Positions 1 to 13,873 are shown, counted from the stretch's first letter. The stretch is DNA of 64,000 bases from Heterodera schachtii (GCA_023374025.1 SIJG01000010.1:522517-586516), one strand, 5' to 3'. Made by a program: numbers and translations. Notes: generated by a model from the letters alone, not told the origin.

Positions 1-2481
1 GTGTGATTTTTTACGACAATGTCCCTTGATTTTTAATTTGAATTTACGCAAATTTTAAGACAATTTTTTTTTCTCATTTTCCATCTTTTGGATGCAAAAT
101 CTCAAAAAATTTAAGTTTTTTTGCCCTTAATTTTTTCAAATCTATCAATTTTTTTTGTTTGTGGATTTCAAATAATGACAAAACTAAATGCTTTCAAAAT
201 TCATTGACCACTGTCTCCCCGTGGTGGCCGAGGGTGGTCCAGGGAAGGTGGCACAAATTGCGCTGCATTTTTAAATGTAAATTGTACACTCTATCGAGTT
301 TAATCGACGCAGTTAATTAGATGTTTATGTAGAGCATGAAATTTGGAGTAAATACTGCCATTTTTCAATTTTGTGCCATTTTTTGATGGTGATTTTTGGC
401 ACCATTTTTGCAATTTTCATGCCCTAATTGTGACGTTCTGTCGATTTCGTCGGTTGATTGATTTGTTTATTCATTTTTAATATTTGCGTGATGACGATGA
501 CAACGACACTTATTCAACTTTATTTGGTGCGGCATTTGCATAATTTCCTCCTCTTTTTTTTTTTTTTGCTTGACAATACAACATTTAAACATTGACATTG
601 ATTGATTGATTCATCACAATTTGATGGCATTTATAATGCCTAAATGCATTTTTTCAATTTCAATTTTACGATTTAAATTTAATATTTAATCCATTTAGCG
701 AGCGACGGGTGCCCCAGCTTTATTCGTATTATTTGAGGCATAATAATATTATTTTTTTTGTGTCGTGACAGTCCACGGCACAGAGTCGGTGTGTGAGTGC
801 CACGTTGTTTTTGTCCCCTGCTGCCCGTCTCCCCATTTTCGTCCTCATTTGCGCTTCATTTCCATCTGTCCAGCAGTGCGAGTCGTGTCACAAGGCGCAT
901 AAAATCATTCCATGAAGTGAGTTTCTTTTTTTTTTCAATTTTTTTTCTAAATCGAAAATTTTTCTGAGAGTTTTTGGAGGGTGTGACCCTCTTTAAAGGG
1001 GAAATTTGACATAATTTTGGGTAGAATTTTGTTCGAATTTTCGGGTTCGGTATAGTCATTTACTGAAAAATTGGTATCGTGACAAAACACTCCAAAAGTT
1101 TTTTTTTTTTTTTATTAATTTTCGAAAATTAAGGCTCATTGTCAGGCTAGGCCTGTGCCTTTAATTTTCCCAAAACTTATTTTTGTGTGTTTTTCCATTA
1201 TCCTGAAAAACGGTAAAACATATACAGGAAAGTGCAAAAAATTCCAATTTCAACTTTTTTTTTTTTATGTCTTGCCATTAACAAAAATTTTGAATTTTTG
1301 TGCCGCCAGTAAAAACCAGCATTTTTCTCAACAGCCTTTTTGCTAAAAAAATAATCGATTTTAAAGGTTTTATGGGTCAAAAGAGCGACACATAAAGGGA
1401 TTAGTGGTTCTCTGGTGCTGAAAGTTTGCGCCGACTAAAAAAAATTGTTTTTTAATGCATTTTCCAAAAATACGCCGATTTTTCTATAATAAATTTTTAA
1501 TCGAATTTACCCCTAAATTTTAACGAATTTTTTTCAAATGTAAAATAATTTTTTCATTCGTTTATCTGTCTGTTTTTCCGCTGACAAATTTTGGATTGGG
1601 ACGGACGAATGGAGGCAAAATCAATGAATAAATATATAAAATTGGTTATTACAAAAATGACTCATAATATTAATTCATTTCATTTTCCCATTCGTTGGGT
1701 GGGCGGGGGAGGGGCTGAACAAAGCGAATTTGTTGAGGAACCGACAAAAGACGAGACAACCGTCGGTCGATTGTCCCGTTGAGGCAAATGAGTGACAAAT
1801 AAATACACACACATACAAAAAAAGAAAGAAAATGAGGGGGAGGGGGGGACGGCAGGGGAGGCACAAAGTGTTGGGGGAGGCGGAGCTGTGCACGTCGTCC
1901 GTCCGTCCGTCGTACGCTTCGCGTTGCGTTTTCCGCCGCCCAACAAATTCCAATTTTCACAAAAGCGGCTTTTATTTATAATTGTATCGATCGATTCGCT
2001 TTCAAAAAAACAGTTATAGAATGTGTGGTGATATGGCACACACACACACAAATGTATGTGTCCCCCCCCCCATCCACCGGTCGCGAGTTCGTTCGTTCAT
2101 TAATTGTACTATAATGATGATGAGACAGACGAATGTTTCGGGCTCTGATGGGAAACGGCGCGTTTCTCCGAGTGCCTCCCCCCCCCCCCCCCCGCCGTTC
2201 CTCACAATCTTCCGTATCAGCCCTTCCCCTTTATCGTTTTCCCGCGAAAATTTTCAAAAAATTATGAAAGTTGAAAATTTTTCAAAAAAAAATCGCTGGC
2301 ATTTTTTTTTATTATTAAACATAAAATTTTTTAAAAAATTTCTAAGGTTTTTTTTGAAAAATTTAAAAATTAGTTCCCTCCATATCTTTCTCACCGAAAA
2401 ATAAAAAATTTTAAACAGTCAAAAAAAAAAAAATTTTTTTTGGGCGGGAGGTGGATATGAGCAGCTAACTCTCCCTATGCT
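1..2481. other. AT-rich region upstream of the PQ-loop gene
   Basis: No convincing coding exon is visible. The stretch is AT-rich with T-runs, apart from a G-rich patch at about 1700-1900 and a short CA repeat near 2038-2050. Around 775-910 base composition is more balanced and ends in a good donor (GTGAGT at about 917), so it could be a 5' untranslated exon or part of the promoter. This is weak evidence. Confidence 0.4.
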
Positions 2482-5400
2482 ATGACTCACCAATTATCAC
2501 TGTAAGCAAAGTAATTCTTCTTCTCCGTTCGTTTAGCATTTTCAACAATCGTTTTGTGCGAGCAACGACGGATGCTTTTGCTGCTGCGGATGAAGCCACC
2601 AGCATCATCGACTCCGCCAATAATCACAACGCCAATTTTGTTTCCTCGTCATTCAATCACGGCACAAATGGTGGCCATGCCGCCGGTTTCGCGCCCTCTC
2701 TGTTGCCCAACGACAGCAGCAACAGCAACAAATTGTTGCTGAACAGTGCCGAGACTGCGGTGGGTGGGGTGGTCAGGGGTTTGTGCCAAGGCAAAGGCAC
2801 AAAAAATACGGGGCCTACCCGACAAAAAAAATTGATTAATTTTCAATTTTTTCCAAAAAACGAGTTTCTTGGGTGTGTAACCCTCCATCTCCGAAAATTA
2901 TTATTTATTTTTTTTCGTTACGACGTGGATTGAACGATTTTTTTTTTCAAATTTGGAAAGCAATTATATTTTTGAACTCCAAAATTTTCATTTTTTGGAA
3001 TTGACCATTTTAATTTTCCACCAATTTTGGGAAAATTCTTGAAAAATGACTAAATTCATCAAAAATTTTGAGAAGATCCCTAGAAAAAAAAAATTTTCTG
3101 TTGAAATTTTCTCATAAAAAATTCATTTTTTTTAATTTTTAAAATAAAAAAAAATTTTAACTAATGGACCGAAAAACTTGCACTCCCAGAACTTGGTCCT
3201 AACCTCTTCCATTCCGTTTTTCAGGACAAATCGCCCTCCTCCTCCGCCTTTGATCCTTCGGCGTTCATTGACGCGTCGCCCGTCGAGTCACTGATCCGCC
3301 AACTTGTTGACAACGGCACCGACTTTCTGCATTTGATCAGCGGCAACGGCGGCGGCGGTGGCGGTGCCGTAGACCAACAACCCAACAACAACAGCACAAC
3401 AAGCCTTGGCAACTCCGCTGCTGCACCGACAACCACTGACGAAATGATCCTGGTCGACGGCAAGGGCATTGAACTGCTTCCGCTTGATGTGGGTTTTTAG
3501 GAATCGAACCCTTTGTTTTCCATTTGAATTTTTTTTTTAATTTCTGAGTGAGGGGGAGAGGTCCATTTTTTAAAAATACTATAATACTATTTTGCTTAAA
3601 AATTGTACAATTTTTCCCATCGGTGATGCACTCTGCCGTCGGCACAGTCGGATGATCATTTTTTGGCACACAAATTCATTTTCAAACAAAAATAAAACGA
3701 AACAATTTTTGATTCTTCCTTTTTGAGACGAATAAACCACACAAAAAAGAAGAATTTCTCCAATATCCGATATTAATTTGTTAGCTTTCTAATTCTCGTT
3801 TTTTTTTAAACGAAAATTTTTCTTTTGCGAAAAATAAAAAACGAAATAAATAAAATAAAAAGAGAAATGAAATTAATCGAGTTTAGTTTACTAAAAGGCG
3901 TTCGTTTCCTTTCCGCATTTGTCATCAAAATGTCTGATCATTTCCATTGATAAATTATTTTCTCATTAGTAAATTGTTGATCAAAACATAAAACAGATGG
4001 CTTTTCTCCGCCCAAAACATTTTTAATAAATTTTTCATTCAGAGAAAAGATATGCGACACCTTTTTTTTCTTCCAAATTTAATCATCGATTAGTCATTAA
4101 TTTTTTATTACTTTTTTCGAAATTAATTTTTATGCCTTTTTCCCTTACAAAAAAATCACACTTTTTTCTGATAACAGTTTTTCTTTTTCCTTGTTTAAAA
4201 TTACAAACACAGAAGATGGGAAGGAAATAAATGTCTTCGATTAAAAAAAATCGATGCAAATTTTTTATTTTTTTTTTTTTTACATTTTTCCAAAGAAATT
4301 TTTTGTTGAAAATTTCCATCAAAAAGTCCCAAATTAATTGCTTTTCTATATATGTAATAATACGATGATGGGTTTCCCCTGCTTTCACAGGAACTGTTGT
4401 CCATGCTCATTTTGGCATTGTCCGTCAGTTTCATTGTGCTCGGCGGTGCCATTCCCTACGTTTTTCAATACGCGGAAATTTATCGGCGCAAAAGTGCCGC
4501 CGGCTTCTCACTGCTCGTCTGTTTGGCGTTGTGCATTGCCAACATACTTCGAATTGAATTTTGGTGGGTCAAACAAAACAAAAAATGGTAAAATCAAACC
4601 ATGACAAAAAGCGATGCATTTTTCGACGGCATCGCAGGAAAAATTTTTTTTTTTTTTTAGAAATTGTTACTTTTAGAATAGAAATTTTAAAAATTTTGGG
4701 TACGGCTTTTACCGAAAAGGCATCACCAGGGAACAATTAATTGTTGGGGTTTTTGATGAAATTCCATTCAAGAAAATTGGTACAAATTTTCTTTCCGTAC
4801 AATTTGAATAAATGCCAGAATTTCATTTTTTTTTTCTAATTTTAGGATTGGCAAACGCTTTGAACTGCCCTTGCTTGTGCAAAGTGTCATCATGTTGGTT
4901 GTAATGGTCAGTTGCTTTTCATTTCCGAACTCAGAAATTAACACTGTCTCATGGCCCGACTTTTGGCTCTTCGCCCCCCCCCCCCAAAAAAAAAATTTTT
5001 TTTTTCAGGCTATTTATTTATCATTTCCTTGCATTGGCCATGACAAAAATTGCGTTTTTGCTTATTTCTCGTCCAATTTTTGTCCGAAAAATAATGGATT
5101 TTGAAAAAATAGAGTAATAAATTGTAGTGGTCTGGTGGTGCCGAGAGACGCCGCCTGGGAAATTTGTTTTTTGAAATTTTAGTTAAGAAAATTGCCCAAA
5201 ATTCAATCACCCTGTAAGGCCTGATAAGGGGAGGGATATATTTTGTCATTTTCTTGATTTTTTTTTGACATTTTTTTGCACATTTTTCCCCTAAAAATCT
5301 TTTAATCTTTGCCCCACTCGCAGGTGGCCATGTTGGAAATTTCTGTGCGCATGAATCGCCGTGTTGTGCCGATCACTGCTCGCACCTCCGTTTGGAGTGA

Positions 5401-8400
5401 GTTTAAATTTAATTCAAATTTTCCAATTAAATTACACCAACGAATTCCAAAACATGGGAATTATTATTACAAAAAAAAAGATAAATGTTTTAATTTGTCA
5501 AACCAATTTGTAAATACAAAAATAATTAATTTGGTCAATCAAAGCGGCGTTTCGTCTGTCACATAAAATATTCTCATCACTGTCTCTTCTTCTGTCCCTC
5601 TCATTATTATTCTCTTCCCATCCTCGTCACCACGCTCTCTCGTGTTGTCCAGCAGTCTGTCACTGCTGCAGTCTCCCTCACTATTTCGTATGTGTTGCTG
5701 CTGCTGCTGCTGCTGGCACTTTTCTTTTCTCATTTCCCTCCTCCTTTCTGTTGGACTTCCGCTGCTATTTTCTCTCTCTTCTCTTTTTCTCTCCCCCTTT
5801 GCACTCTCTCCAACCATAACTATTTCTTTTGTTGTTGTTGCTATGTCTGTCACTGTTGTTGTTGCTGTTGTTGTCTCTCTTCCTCCCTTTCCTCTCTGCT
5901 GCTGTTGCTGCTCTCGCCCTGTCACCAACTCTCTCGTCACTGCTGTTGTTGTTTTGCTGTCTGGTGTTGTTCTTCTGTTGTCACTGCTATTTTCCTCCTC
6001 CTCCTCTTTCGCTGCTGCTGATCGTTGCTTTCTCCTCCCTTTCTCGTTTTTTCCGTCCACTGATCGATCCCAAACTGTTGCTGCCGCTCAAACCGATCAA
6101 ATGGCGACGCTTTGTCGATGCCATTGCCCTCGCACGTTGCCACAGCCCAACATTTTGGGTGATCGGTGTGCTGCTGGTGGCACTGATCAGTGTTAAAAAT
6201 TGGTACGAACATTGTATACAGTAATACTGTGTGTTTGGGCTATTAATGCCACTGTATTTTGTAAAATACACCCATTTTAACCAATGAATCGCATGCTGGA
6301 CCCAACCCGAACGAATTTACAAATTCAAAAAATTCTTTTTCGTACCGTAATCCGCAAAAAATTACCGTAGTTCCGCATCGCCCCCATCCGTCGCTTTCAT
6401 TCGTTTGAACGCGGCGAACAGCAGTGGCGCTTTCTTGCTGTGACTTTGCCGTTGTTGTTGTTGTACATTTTGTGCCCCTCCTCCTCCTCCTCCATCGCCA
6501 CAATTTTTGCCACATTTTTTCCCTTCCGTCGCTGTCGACGCCGCCGGTGCCATTTTCTGCTGTTCGGCACTGTTGCTGCCTTTTGATGGAATGCCATGCA
6601 TGGAGTGCCGTCGTCGTCCTCGTCCTCCCCGTTGTTGTTGCTTTTCCTTCTGCCATTTCTTCACCGGCAATTTGCACGGCATTCGTACACTGTACTGGGA
6701 ATGCTCCGCAGTCAAATCGCTGTCCTCTGACGACGAAAATGACGTAGACATGGGCAACGAGCCCGTACGCTCTCCACCCCCTGTCGTCGAAGCACTCCGT
6801 TTGGCAACATTTTCATTTTTCGGCACCGCCGCTTGTCTAATGCCATGGTAGAAATTGTTGTTGTTGTTGCACATCATGGTGTCACCGTTGTACTCCTCGT
6901 GCCGTAGCTGTTCCTCACCGCACAAACTATTCGATGTGGCCAACAACAGTGTGGTGGTGACCAGCCCGCTGCGGTTGAACAGCTCGCCACCGCTGTCCGA
7001 GTGTTTGCGCGTGTCCTGCTCGTCCAGTGAGGAGCGCCGTCGGGCAAACTTTTGTGCCATTTTGTTCAAATTTTCGCCCAACATGATCATCGATCGCTTG
7101 GGCTGCTGCTGATCAACAGCAGCAATGCGCTTGGTGCCGTCTCGCTGCTCCGCCAACGCGGCGGTGGCACTGCCATTCAACACCACAGTTTTGGACTGTT
7201 TCCGCCCATCGCCATCATCATTTTTTGGCATTTTGTTGCCATCGTCATCAGCTTCTTCCTCCGCTTTTTGGCCGCCCCATCGACGGCATTTTTCTTCGCC
7301 CTCGTTGATCGTTTGTTGTTGTTATTGTGCACCAATTCAACAGTCATCGCATTTTGCATGATGGAACAGTTGGTGTTGACCATCAGTGACGCAATTGCGC
7401 CCGTCCGTGCGCGGGACAACCGTTCCCGGGACGGAATGCGCCGCTTGCGCCCGTCCGCGCCCAGCGCCGCTGTGGCATTTGGGCCCGTCGCGTTGTTGCA
7501 CATGGTGGACAATGGTGGCACACGGTGTTGTTGTTGCTGGTGCTGCTGTTGTTGGGTGGCCGAAATTTGTTGCCGTTTTCGTCCAATTCGATGTATCGTT
7601 CTGGCATCCGGCGGCTTGCGCACCACGCGTGGACACCACCCGTGCACACATCGCCAAATTGGCAGCACCGCGCGGAACGCGGACCGTTTGAATTCCTTGA
7701 CCGTGAAGGAGTAGATGATCGGGTTCAGCATCGAGTTGCAATAGCCTTAAACAGAAACGTTTGTTTGACGTTTAAAATTCCTAAATTGTCTCGAGCAAGT
7801 TCTTCAGCGAGTTCGCTCCCTCATCCCCCAATTTTTTTTTCAAAAATTGAAAGATTTCGTTTTTTGAAAAAATCTTATAAATTTGATGGGAGAAGTTTGT
7901 GTTTACGATTTGCTTTCACAACTGACCAAGCCATGAAGCGATGTCGATGGCAAGCGGTGGCACACAGCCTTCGCATTGAAAATCTGCATTTTAAAGTGTG
8001 TGTGATTTTGATCAACTTTTTAAAAAAAATTATTCATGCCAATGCCAAAAGCGCACACGACGCACTTAAAAGGTACAGTGTGAAGAATGGCAGCCAGCAG
8101 AACAGAAATGAGCAGGACACAACGCCAAGCGTTTTTGCAATGCGTTCATGGGTGCGCAGCACCCGTCGCTGGTGCTCAACCATGCCGTTGTTCTTGCCGA
8201 TGTGCACTCTCAGTGCAGTCTGTGTGTGAAATATTATTGTGAATATTTGACTGTTATATATGGTATCGATTATTCAGCAGTTTGTGATGATTGACTTTTT
8301 GACTGTCAGAGGTCGAGAATTTTCTTTCTTCTCGAGAACGAGACTCTCGGATTATTTATTCCATAGTGAATGCGATTGTGCCTTTTTATTTGTGGATGAT

Positions 8401-11400
8401 CTCGAAAGTGTCGTTGTGCCTAATAAGCCCCATTTATTGAAATTTGTGCATTTTTTTCGAAAATTGGCATCGAGAGTCTTGATAGGCTCTTGAATCCTGT
8501 TCTAAATCGTTTTGTAACATTGTTGCGATTGTATGAGTGTATTTGTTCGAGAATTGAATTGGTCGAGACTCTAATTATCCCTAATTGGGTTCATCTTGGT
8601 CACTGTTCTCCGCCTTTTTGAAATCCCGAAATCACAAAAAATAGTGTCACACACCGTTTGCGACAATGTGTTGGTCAAGAAGTTCATGTTGTGGCCGAGA
8701 ATCATCAAAAATCCGCGGTCCAACGCCCTCTGCCTGTTCCTGGCCAGGCTGTAGATGCGCCAGTACAGTGTCAATGTGACAGAGGCGGGCAGGAAGAAAG
8801 CGAACACCACGCTGTGCGCGAGGTAGCGAATTTCGTCGCCAACATAACATGTCTAAACAAAACATGGACAGATGCTTTTTGGATTTGCTCTTGGTTACAC
8901 TACTGCATACTGTATTTGCTACTGTAGGAGTTGACAAAATTGCCCGCAAAAGGGCTATAACTCCGGGTGGGAGCTGAACCCTGCGAGTTTCCATTTTTAA
9001 ATAGGCGATCAGTTCTGCCCCTTATCTTGGCAATTTTTTGCATCGAAATTCATGATTAGCATTTCAATTATGCTGCTGATCATCTGATCAGCCAGTACTC
9101 ATCAACAAATGATCAAAAAATCTAATGCAACCTCTTTCCCAGTGGGGGATGTGTCGGCATTGCGATTTCCGGCATTTTTGGGGCATCGGAAATCCTTTCC
9201 TATTGCCGAGTTTTTTTTTCAGCCTTCGAAATGCCGATTTCCGTTTGCCAACACTTTTTTATGGCCATAGGCACACTCCCTGTTCCCATACATTCTCACT
9301 TTGTTTTCCACGGTGTGCTGATGGGACTCCCATCGGACAGTGGCCAACAGAATGCCCAATGAAAATGACCAAATCAGCACGATCACAACGATCACTTTGA
9401 GTTTGGTGACCACGGATTTGTAGCGCAACGGTCGCGTCACCGCCAGGTAGCGGTCAACAGAGATTATGCAAATGGTGACCACGGAACACGTGCAGAATGT
9501 CACATCGGCACCCACCTGTCAAATTATTTATTACACGGCATGCCAAATTTTAAGAGTAATTAACCATAGATTCGTTGAGTCTAGAATTTTATGGCATTTC
9601 TGATCACAATCCGGTTGATCAGTTTTTTGTTTATGTCATTATCAACTGATTTGAGATCATATTTTTAGAGATAATCATTTTCCAAAAATTTCATTTTTGA
9701 TCACCGAAAGGTTTAATCAATCGATCAACGCAAGGATTATTTCCAAAATCATATTCCGTGTTTGAAAATGCCAACATTTCCATTTTTGGGGGACCTGCTG
9801 CTCTCACCCAAATCCGGCACAGCATTGGCCCAAAAATCCAGCGTCGGTTGAGCAAATAATAGGCGCCCATCGGCAACACGAGGATGCCCACCATGAAGTC
9901 GGTGAGCCCCAAATTCCACACCAACAGTGTGGTGTTTGTGCGCCCGACACGCGCCTTGAAAAACAGGACGAGCAAATTGCCAAAAACGGTGAGCAAAATG
10001 ATCAGCATGGCCGGCACGGAGAGGATGAGCACAATTGGGAAAGGCAACTGTTCCGGGAGGGCAACAATTGGTGAAGAAGGCGCCGCCGTCAAATTGATAC
10101 TGTAATTGTTGTTGCTGCTGTTGTGGTCCGTGGCACCTACTGTCGTTTGGTGCATACGGTAGTAATGGCACAAATTTGTCGTCGGATATTATCATAATGA
10201 GAAGGTGTTTAATGACTGTTGTTGTTGCTGCTGTTGTTATGGCCATCATTATTATTTCTGCTGTTCATTATTCTGATGTTTATCCTTCTCACATTTCCTT
10301 AATTGTTTTTAAAGCATTTAATTAGCCACGTCTACTGTATTAGCATTCAAAAAATATACTGTACAAATGCCCTTAGGGCTGTTTAAGAATCATTGCCACA
10401 GAAATTTAAATTAAAAAATGCTTCCTTGTCGCGTTGTATGTGTGTTTGTTTGCGCATGATTTTGCCAGATTTTAATTGAACGGAATGTCTGCGCCATGGC
10501 ATTTTTCTTACCGAGAAAATGCCATTGTTGGTGGCATCTGCAGCTGGAGTGAATTAGAATTAATTAGTTTAACAAGGCATGCGCCATGCCATCAATTTCT
10601 CTTTTTCACTCTCTCTCTCTCTCTCTCATGCCTCTCTCTCAATTTCCCATTCACTCTACACCTCTTCAAAACTTGTCTGTGTGCCTGCTGCTGGTGTCTT
10701 TAATCTCGACAATTGGGGGAAGGGAACAGCAGCAAAGCATTCACCCCACACCGACCGACGAGAAAGTCTTATAGAGACACGGGAGATGGGGTGAAGTGCA
10801 TTGAGCCGAGAAGGAAATGCCCAATTTGGGTGGGATTGGTTGGCCCTTTTTCGGCGTCCCAATGACTGACTCATTCCCCCCCCCCCCCCCCCGAGGGGCG
10901 GCACTTTTATGTGACTTCACATAAACGGAGGGAAGACAAATGAGTTTGATGTTTGTTTTTTGCGGGTGGTTGGGGTGGGTAATAGAAGAAAAGTACGTTG
11001 TGAGGAATGAAAAATGTTTTTTCTTTGGATATTTTCCAGGAAGGGGTAAAAGAGGGACCGAAATTTTTCTTTTATTTTTTGCCATTAAATGATGGCCAAT
11101 TTTTTTTTTTTTTTGCCAGACGGTGAATTTTGCAACGCCTTCTGGAAATGGAACGACCTGTCCAGTTACATCTTCGCCCTGGTCATGTTCACCGTGCTCT
11201 GCTCCCTGTTGAACGCCATGTTCCATAAGGTGGGCAAAATTGGCACCGAATTGGCCCCGTTTTTTTTTGAAAGTTTGCCAAATGAAATTCATTTAAATTC
11301 AAGATTCAGAATTGAATATATATATAATTCTTTTCGCGAAACTAATTACGAGTTCCAAGGTCGAGAGTCTCGAGTATTGGGGACTTCTTACTAATTCATT

Positions 11401-13873
11401 GGCACTTAAACGTCATGCCGAGATTATAAAGTTGGAGGCAGAGAGAATGGCATGGGACAGCTATATATACATGTTCAGTGAGAAAAAGAATGAATCCGGA
11501 TTTGCCGAAAGCACATGCATTGTGCCGAAGACTAAAATTGCTTGAGGGGGTTTTTAGGGGAGGGGGGGGGCGAACATCGAAGCGCCGGCTTTATGAGCAA
11601 ATTCGATTCAGCAGTGTGTGCACATACAAACAAATTTCGGGGAGAGGTGCCTGAAGCAGAGGGAAGGGGTAAAAGAGTGATGTTAAGGGAATATTTAATT
11701 TGCATTTTTATTGGCCAAAGCCAAACTTTTTTTTGGGAATGACCAAATGTGATTGGTGAACGGGGAGAGGGGGGAGAGAAAGATAGTGAAGGGAGAGAGA
11801 GGGAGAGGAGAGAAATAGTGCAAAGGAATGAGAGTAGAAGAGAAGAGAGACAAAATGGGGGGACAATGAGCGCCTGCATATGAGAGGGACAAAAGAAAGA
11901 GAGAGAGAGAGAGAGATAGTGAGGGATAGAGAGATTGGGAAGAGAAAGAGCGGGAGGGAGAGAAACACGAGTAAAATAGTTTTAGGTAAAGAGAGATGCA
12001 AAGAAAGAGGGAGAGACAGACAGACAGACATGGTGAGACAGTCTTTTTGAGTACGGCACTGACATGTGATGTGATATTAATGGAAAAACTGTTTGAGAAC
12101 AAAGTTTATCAAGTTTTACGGCACGGGCGGCACACATTTGTTCGTGTGTGCTGCCGACAAATAATAAGTGCCGTCGCCGCACGCCGGCGTGGCAATTTTT
12201 GGCAACAAACTTTTTGTGCATGTGCCAAATGGGGAGGGGTAGGTAAGGGGGGGGGGGGATGACGAAGTGGAGATGGGAAAGAAATTCAGAGGCTCGTAAA
12301 CTCGTAAAATGGGTCCCTCCCCCCCTTAAATTTATATTTTTGAAAATTTTAACTTTTTTGAATGTTTCCCTTTTTTTCTGGCGTTCCGAATGCATAAAAT
12401 TTTGAATTTTTGGCATTGGCATTATTTTTTTTCCCACGTTAAGAACATGCTCTTCGTGGAGGCGATGGGCATGAGTGCTTTGCTGGTCGAAGCTTGCCTT
12501 GGCGTTCCGCAATTGGTGCGCAATTTTCAGCGCAAATCCACCATTGGCATGAGGTGGGAAAGGATGAATAAATGAATGAATCAATGCTAAAAGTGTATAA
12601 TGAATAGAGTAGGTCGGGACCGAGACCAAAACACGGACAACTGAGTACCAAAAGTCCCAGTTTTGACCGGTACCGGGAAATGCCCGGTTTTTTTCCGGTT
12701 TTCCCAGCCAAAAAGTCCCGGTTTTTCAACCCGAAAAGTCCCGGTCCCGGTTTGGCCTAAAATTCCCGGTCCCGACCTACCCCTAATAATGAATGATAAT
12801 TCGTTTTATTAATAAATGGTAAATTAAAAATCTTTCATTAGAAAAAAAAACTCATGTTTTTACAAATATTTGAAAAAAAAATTATTTTTTCTTCATTAAG
12901 AAAAATTAAACAATATGTACATTTTTTAACAATTGTTATCCATTGAGAGTGATTCATTTTTTCCTTTAAATAATCAATTGCCCTTGAGCCTTTTTTGATG
13001 TATTTAATATAATGATGGTGGATGAGATAATGTTGATCCGTTCAAGCGGTGTTGAATTTCCACTTTGATGATCGGAGGGATTTTCCGCTTTTCCAATTGG
13101 CATGGGTCGTAAGCTGTGCTTCTAAACAAATTGTTAAAAACATTTGATGGCCATTTTTTGATATATTTAATAATAATAATGATGATGGATGATGATGATG
13201 ATCCATTCAAGCGGTGTTCAATTTCCACTTGGATGATCGGAGGGATTTTTCGGTTTTCCAATCCCTTGGTTTAAACTCTGAACACCAACAATCAATCACT
13301 ACTATTATTTTTCAAAATATGCATGGTACATAGCATTTTGTACATTTGTTGCAGTGTCAAAATGGTGCTGATGTGGTTCGTTGGTGACGTCGGCAAGACC
13401 ATTTATTTCGTTGTACGGCAAAGCCCGGCACAGTTTTGGATCTGCTCTTGCCTTCAGGTGGGATTGAACAGGCAATTCTCGAGGGTCAAGACTCGGGGTT
13501 TGACTAGGACCTGAATTTTTTTTTTTAGAAAAAAATCAGGAAAATCGGAAATTCAGGCCACGAAAAAGTCGGGCCCGAGCGATTCGAACATAAGCAAAAT
13601 TACAGAGAGCCAATTAATTGCATAATTAATTGCCTCCTTTCGAATGAAAATTTTAATTGGACAAACAATGAATGCTTTTGCCTTACATATTTATTTATAC
13701 ATTTTATGTCTGACAAACAGATAACCATCGACGTGCTCATACTGCTCCAAGTTTGGGCCTACGGGCAACATGCCACGGGCGGCGGTGCCGGCGGCGATTC
13801 CCACGGTGCTCGCATTCCCCGCTATGTGACCAGTGCCGCGAGCAGCGGCAGCATCAATAGTGACAAAGCATAA
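2482..13873 (+). CDS. PQ-loop repeat membrane protein, SLC66A2/PQLC1 type
   Basis: A seven-helix PQ-loop protein that resembles human PQLC1/SLC66A2, a family of organelle and endosomal membrane proteins. Proposed exons are 2482-2501, 2537-2759, 3225-3488, 4391-4563, 4846-4906, 5324-5396, 11120-11229, 12444-12553, 13355-13457 and 13721-13873. All phases agree and give 429 residues; human PQLC1 has about 271. The extra length is a low-complexity N-terminal part rich in Ser, Asn and Gly (first three exons). The first PQ loop reads IPYVFQY, so the usual Pro-Gln is Phe-Gln. The second is canonical (GVPQL). KMVLMW and the following helices match the family closely. The first exon (20 nt) and its 35-nt intron are the least certain part. 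The 5.7 kb intron after 5396 contains a GPCR gene on the other strand. The transported substrate cannot be read from sequence. Confidence 0.88.
5580..6030. repeat. CT-rich and CTG-rich low-complexity tract
   Basis: Runs of CTG, TTG, CTCT and TCC triplets fill this part of the intron, just beyond the 3' end of the nested GPCR gene. They create long leucine-, cysteine- or glutamine-rich reading frames on both strands. None has splice or homology support, so I read this as simple-sequence DNA. Confidence 0.8.
7177..10155 (-). CDS. Class A GPCR, biogenic-amine receptor type
   Basis: A rhodopsin-family receptor nested in an intron of the PQ-loop gene. Exons on the minus strand are 10155-9808, 9515-9300, 8852-8655, 8219-8066, 7983-7927 and 7745-7177, all in phase, giving 513 residues. 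The N-terminus carries three N-glycosylation motifs. TM1 has GNLLVL, TM2 NLGLTDF. TM3 has Cys followed seven residues later by Asp (position 3.32, the amine-binding Asp), then DRYLAVTRP. TM6 has FCWLPFF, and TM7 has WLGYCNSMLNPIIYSF. The third loop is short (roughly 60 residues) and the C-terminal tail is long, basic and glutamine-rich. These features point to dopamine, octopamine, serotonin or related ligands; I cannot choose one. The tail is uncertain: a second open frame (about 7320-6362), rich in Ser, Lys and Asn, may belong to the same protein through a small intron or a frameshift. Confidence 0.9.
11750..12035. repeat. GA-rich simple repeat tract
   Basis: Nearly pure purine sequence (GAGA, GGGAGA and similar units) in the intron between exons ending at 11229 and starting at 12444 of the PQ-loop gene. 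The serine- and leucine-rich frames on the opposite strand are by-products of the repeat. Confidence 0.85.
12606..12785. repeat. Short dispersed element rich in CCCGGT/ACCGGGA, inverted ends
   Basis: About 180 bp inside a PQ-loop gene intron, opening with GGTCGGGACCG and closing with its reverse complement CGGTCCCGACC. The interior repeats the words GTCCCGG and ACCGGG. A related copy in the opposite orientation lies at 33795-33965, and both contain a stretch reading as ACGGACAACTGAGTAC or its complement. This looks like a small non-autonomous element. Confidence 0.65.
13000..13262. repeat. Direct duplication of about 110 bp
   Basis: Two similar segments (about 13010-13105 and 13155-13262) share GATGATCGGAGGGATTTT and CAAGCGGTGTT. 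They lie in tandem within the intron before exon 13355 of the PQ-loop gene. Confidence 0.7.

Noticed and set aside
5580..6270. Several long leucine/cysteine-rich (+) and glutamine/arginine-rich (-) open frames
   Set aside because: They arise from CTG, TTG and CT simple repeats, overlap in several phases, and have no splice-site or family support.
11532..12105. Serine/leucine-rich membrane-like frames on the minus strand
   Set aside because: They are the complement of a GA-rich simple repeat inside an intron.
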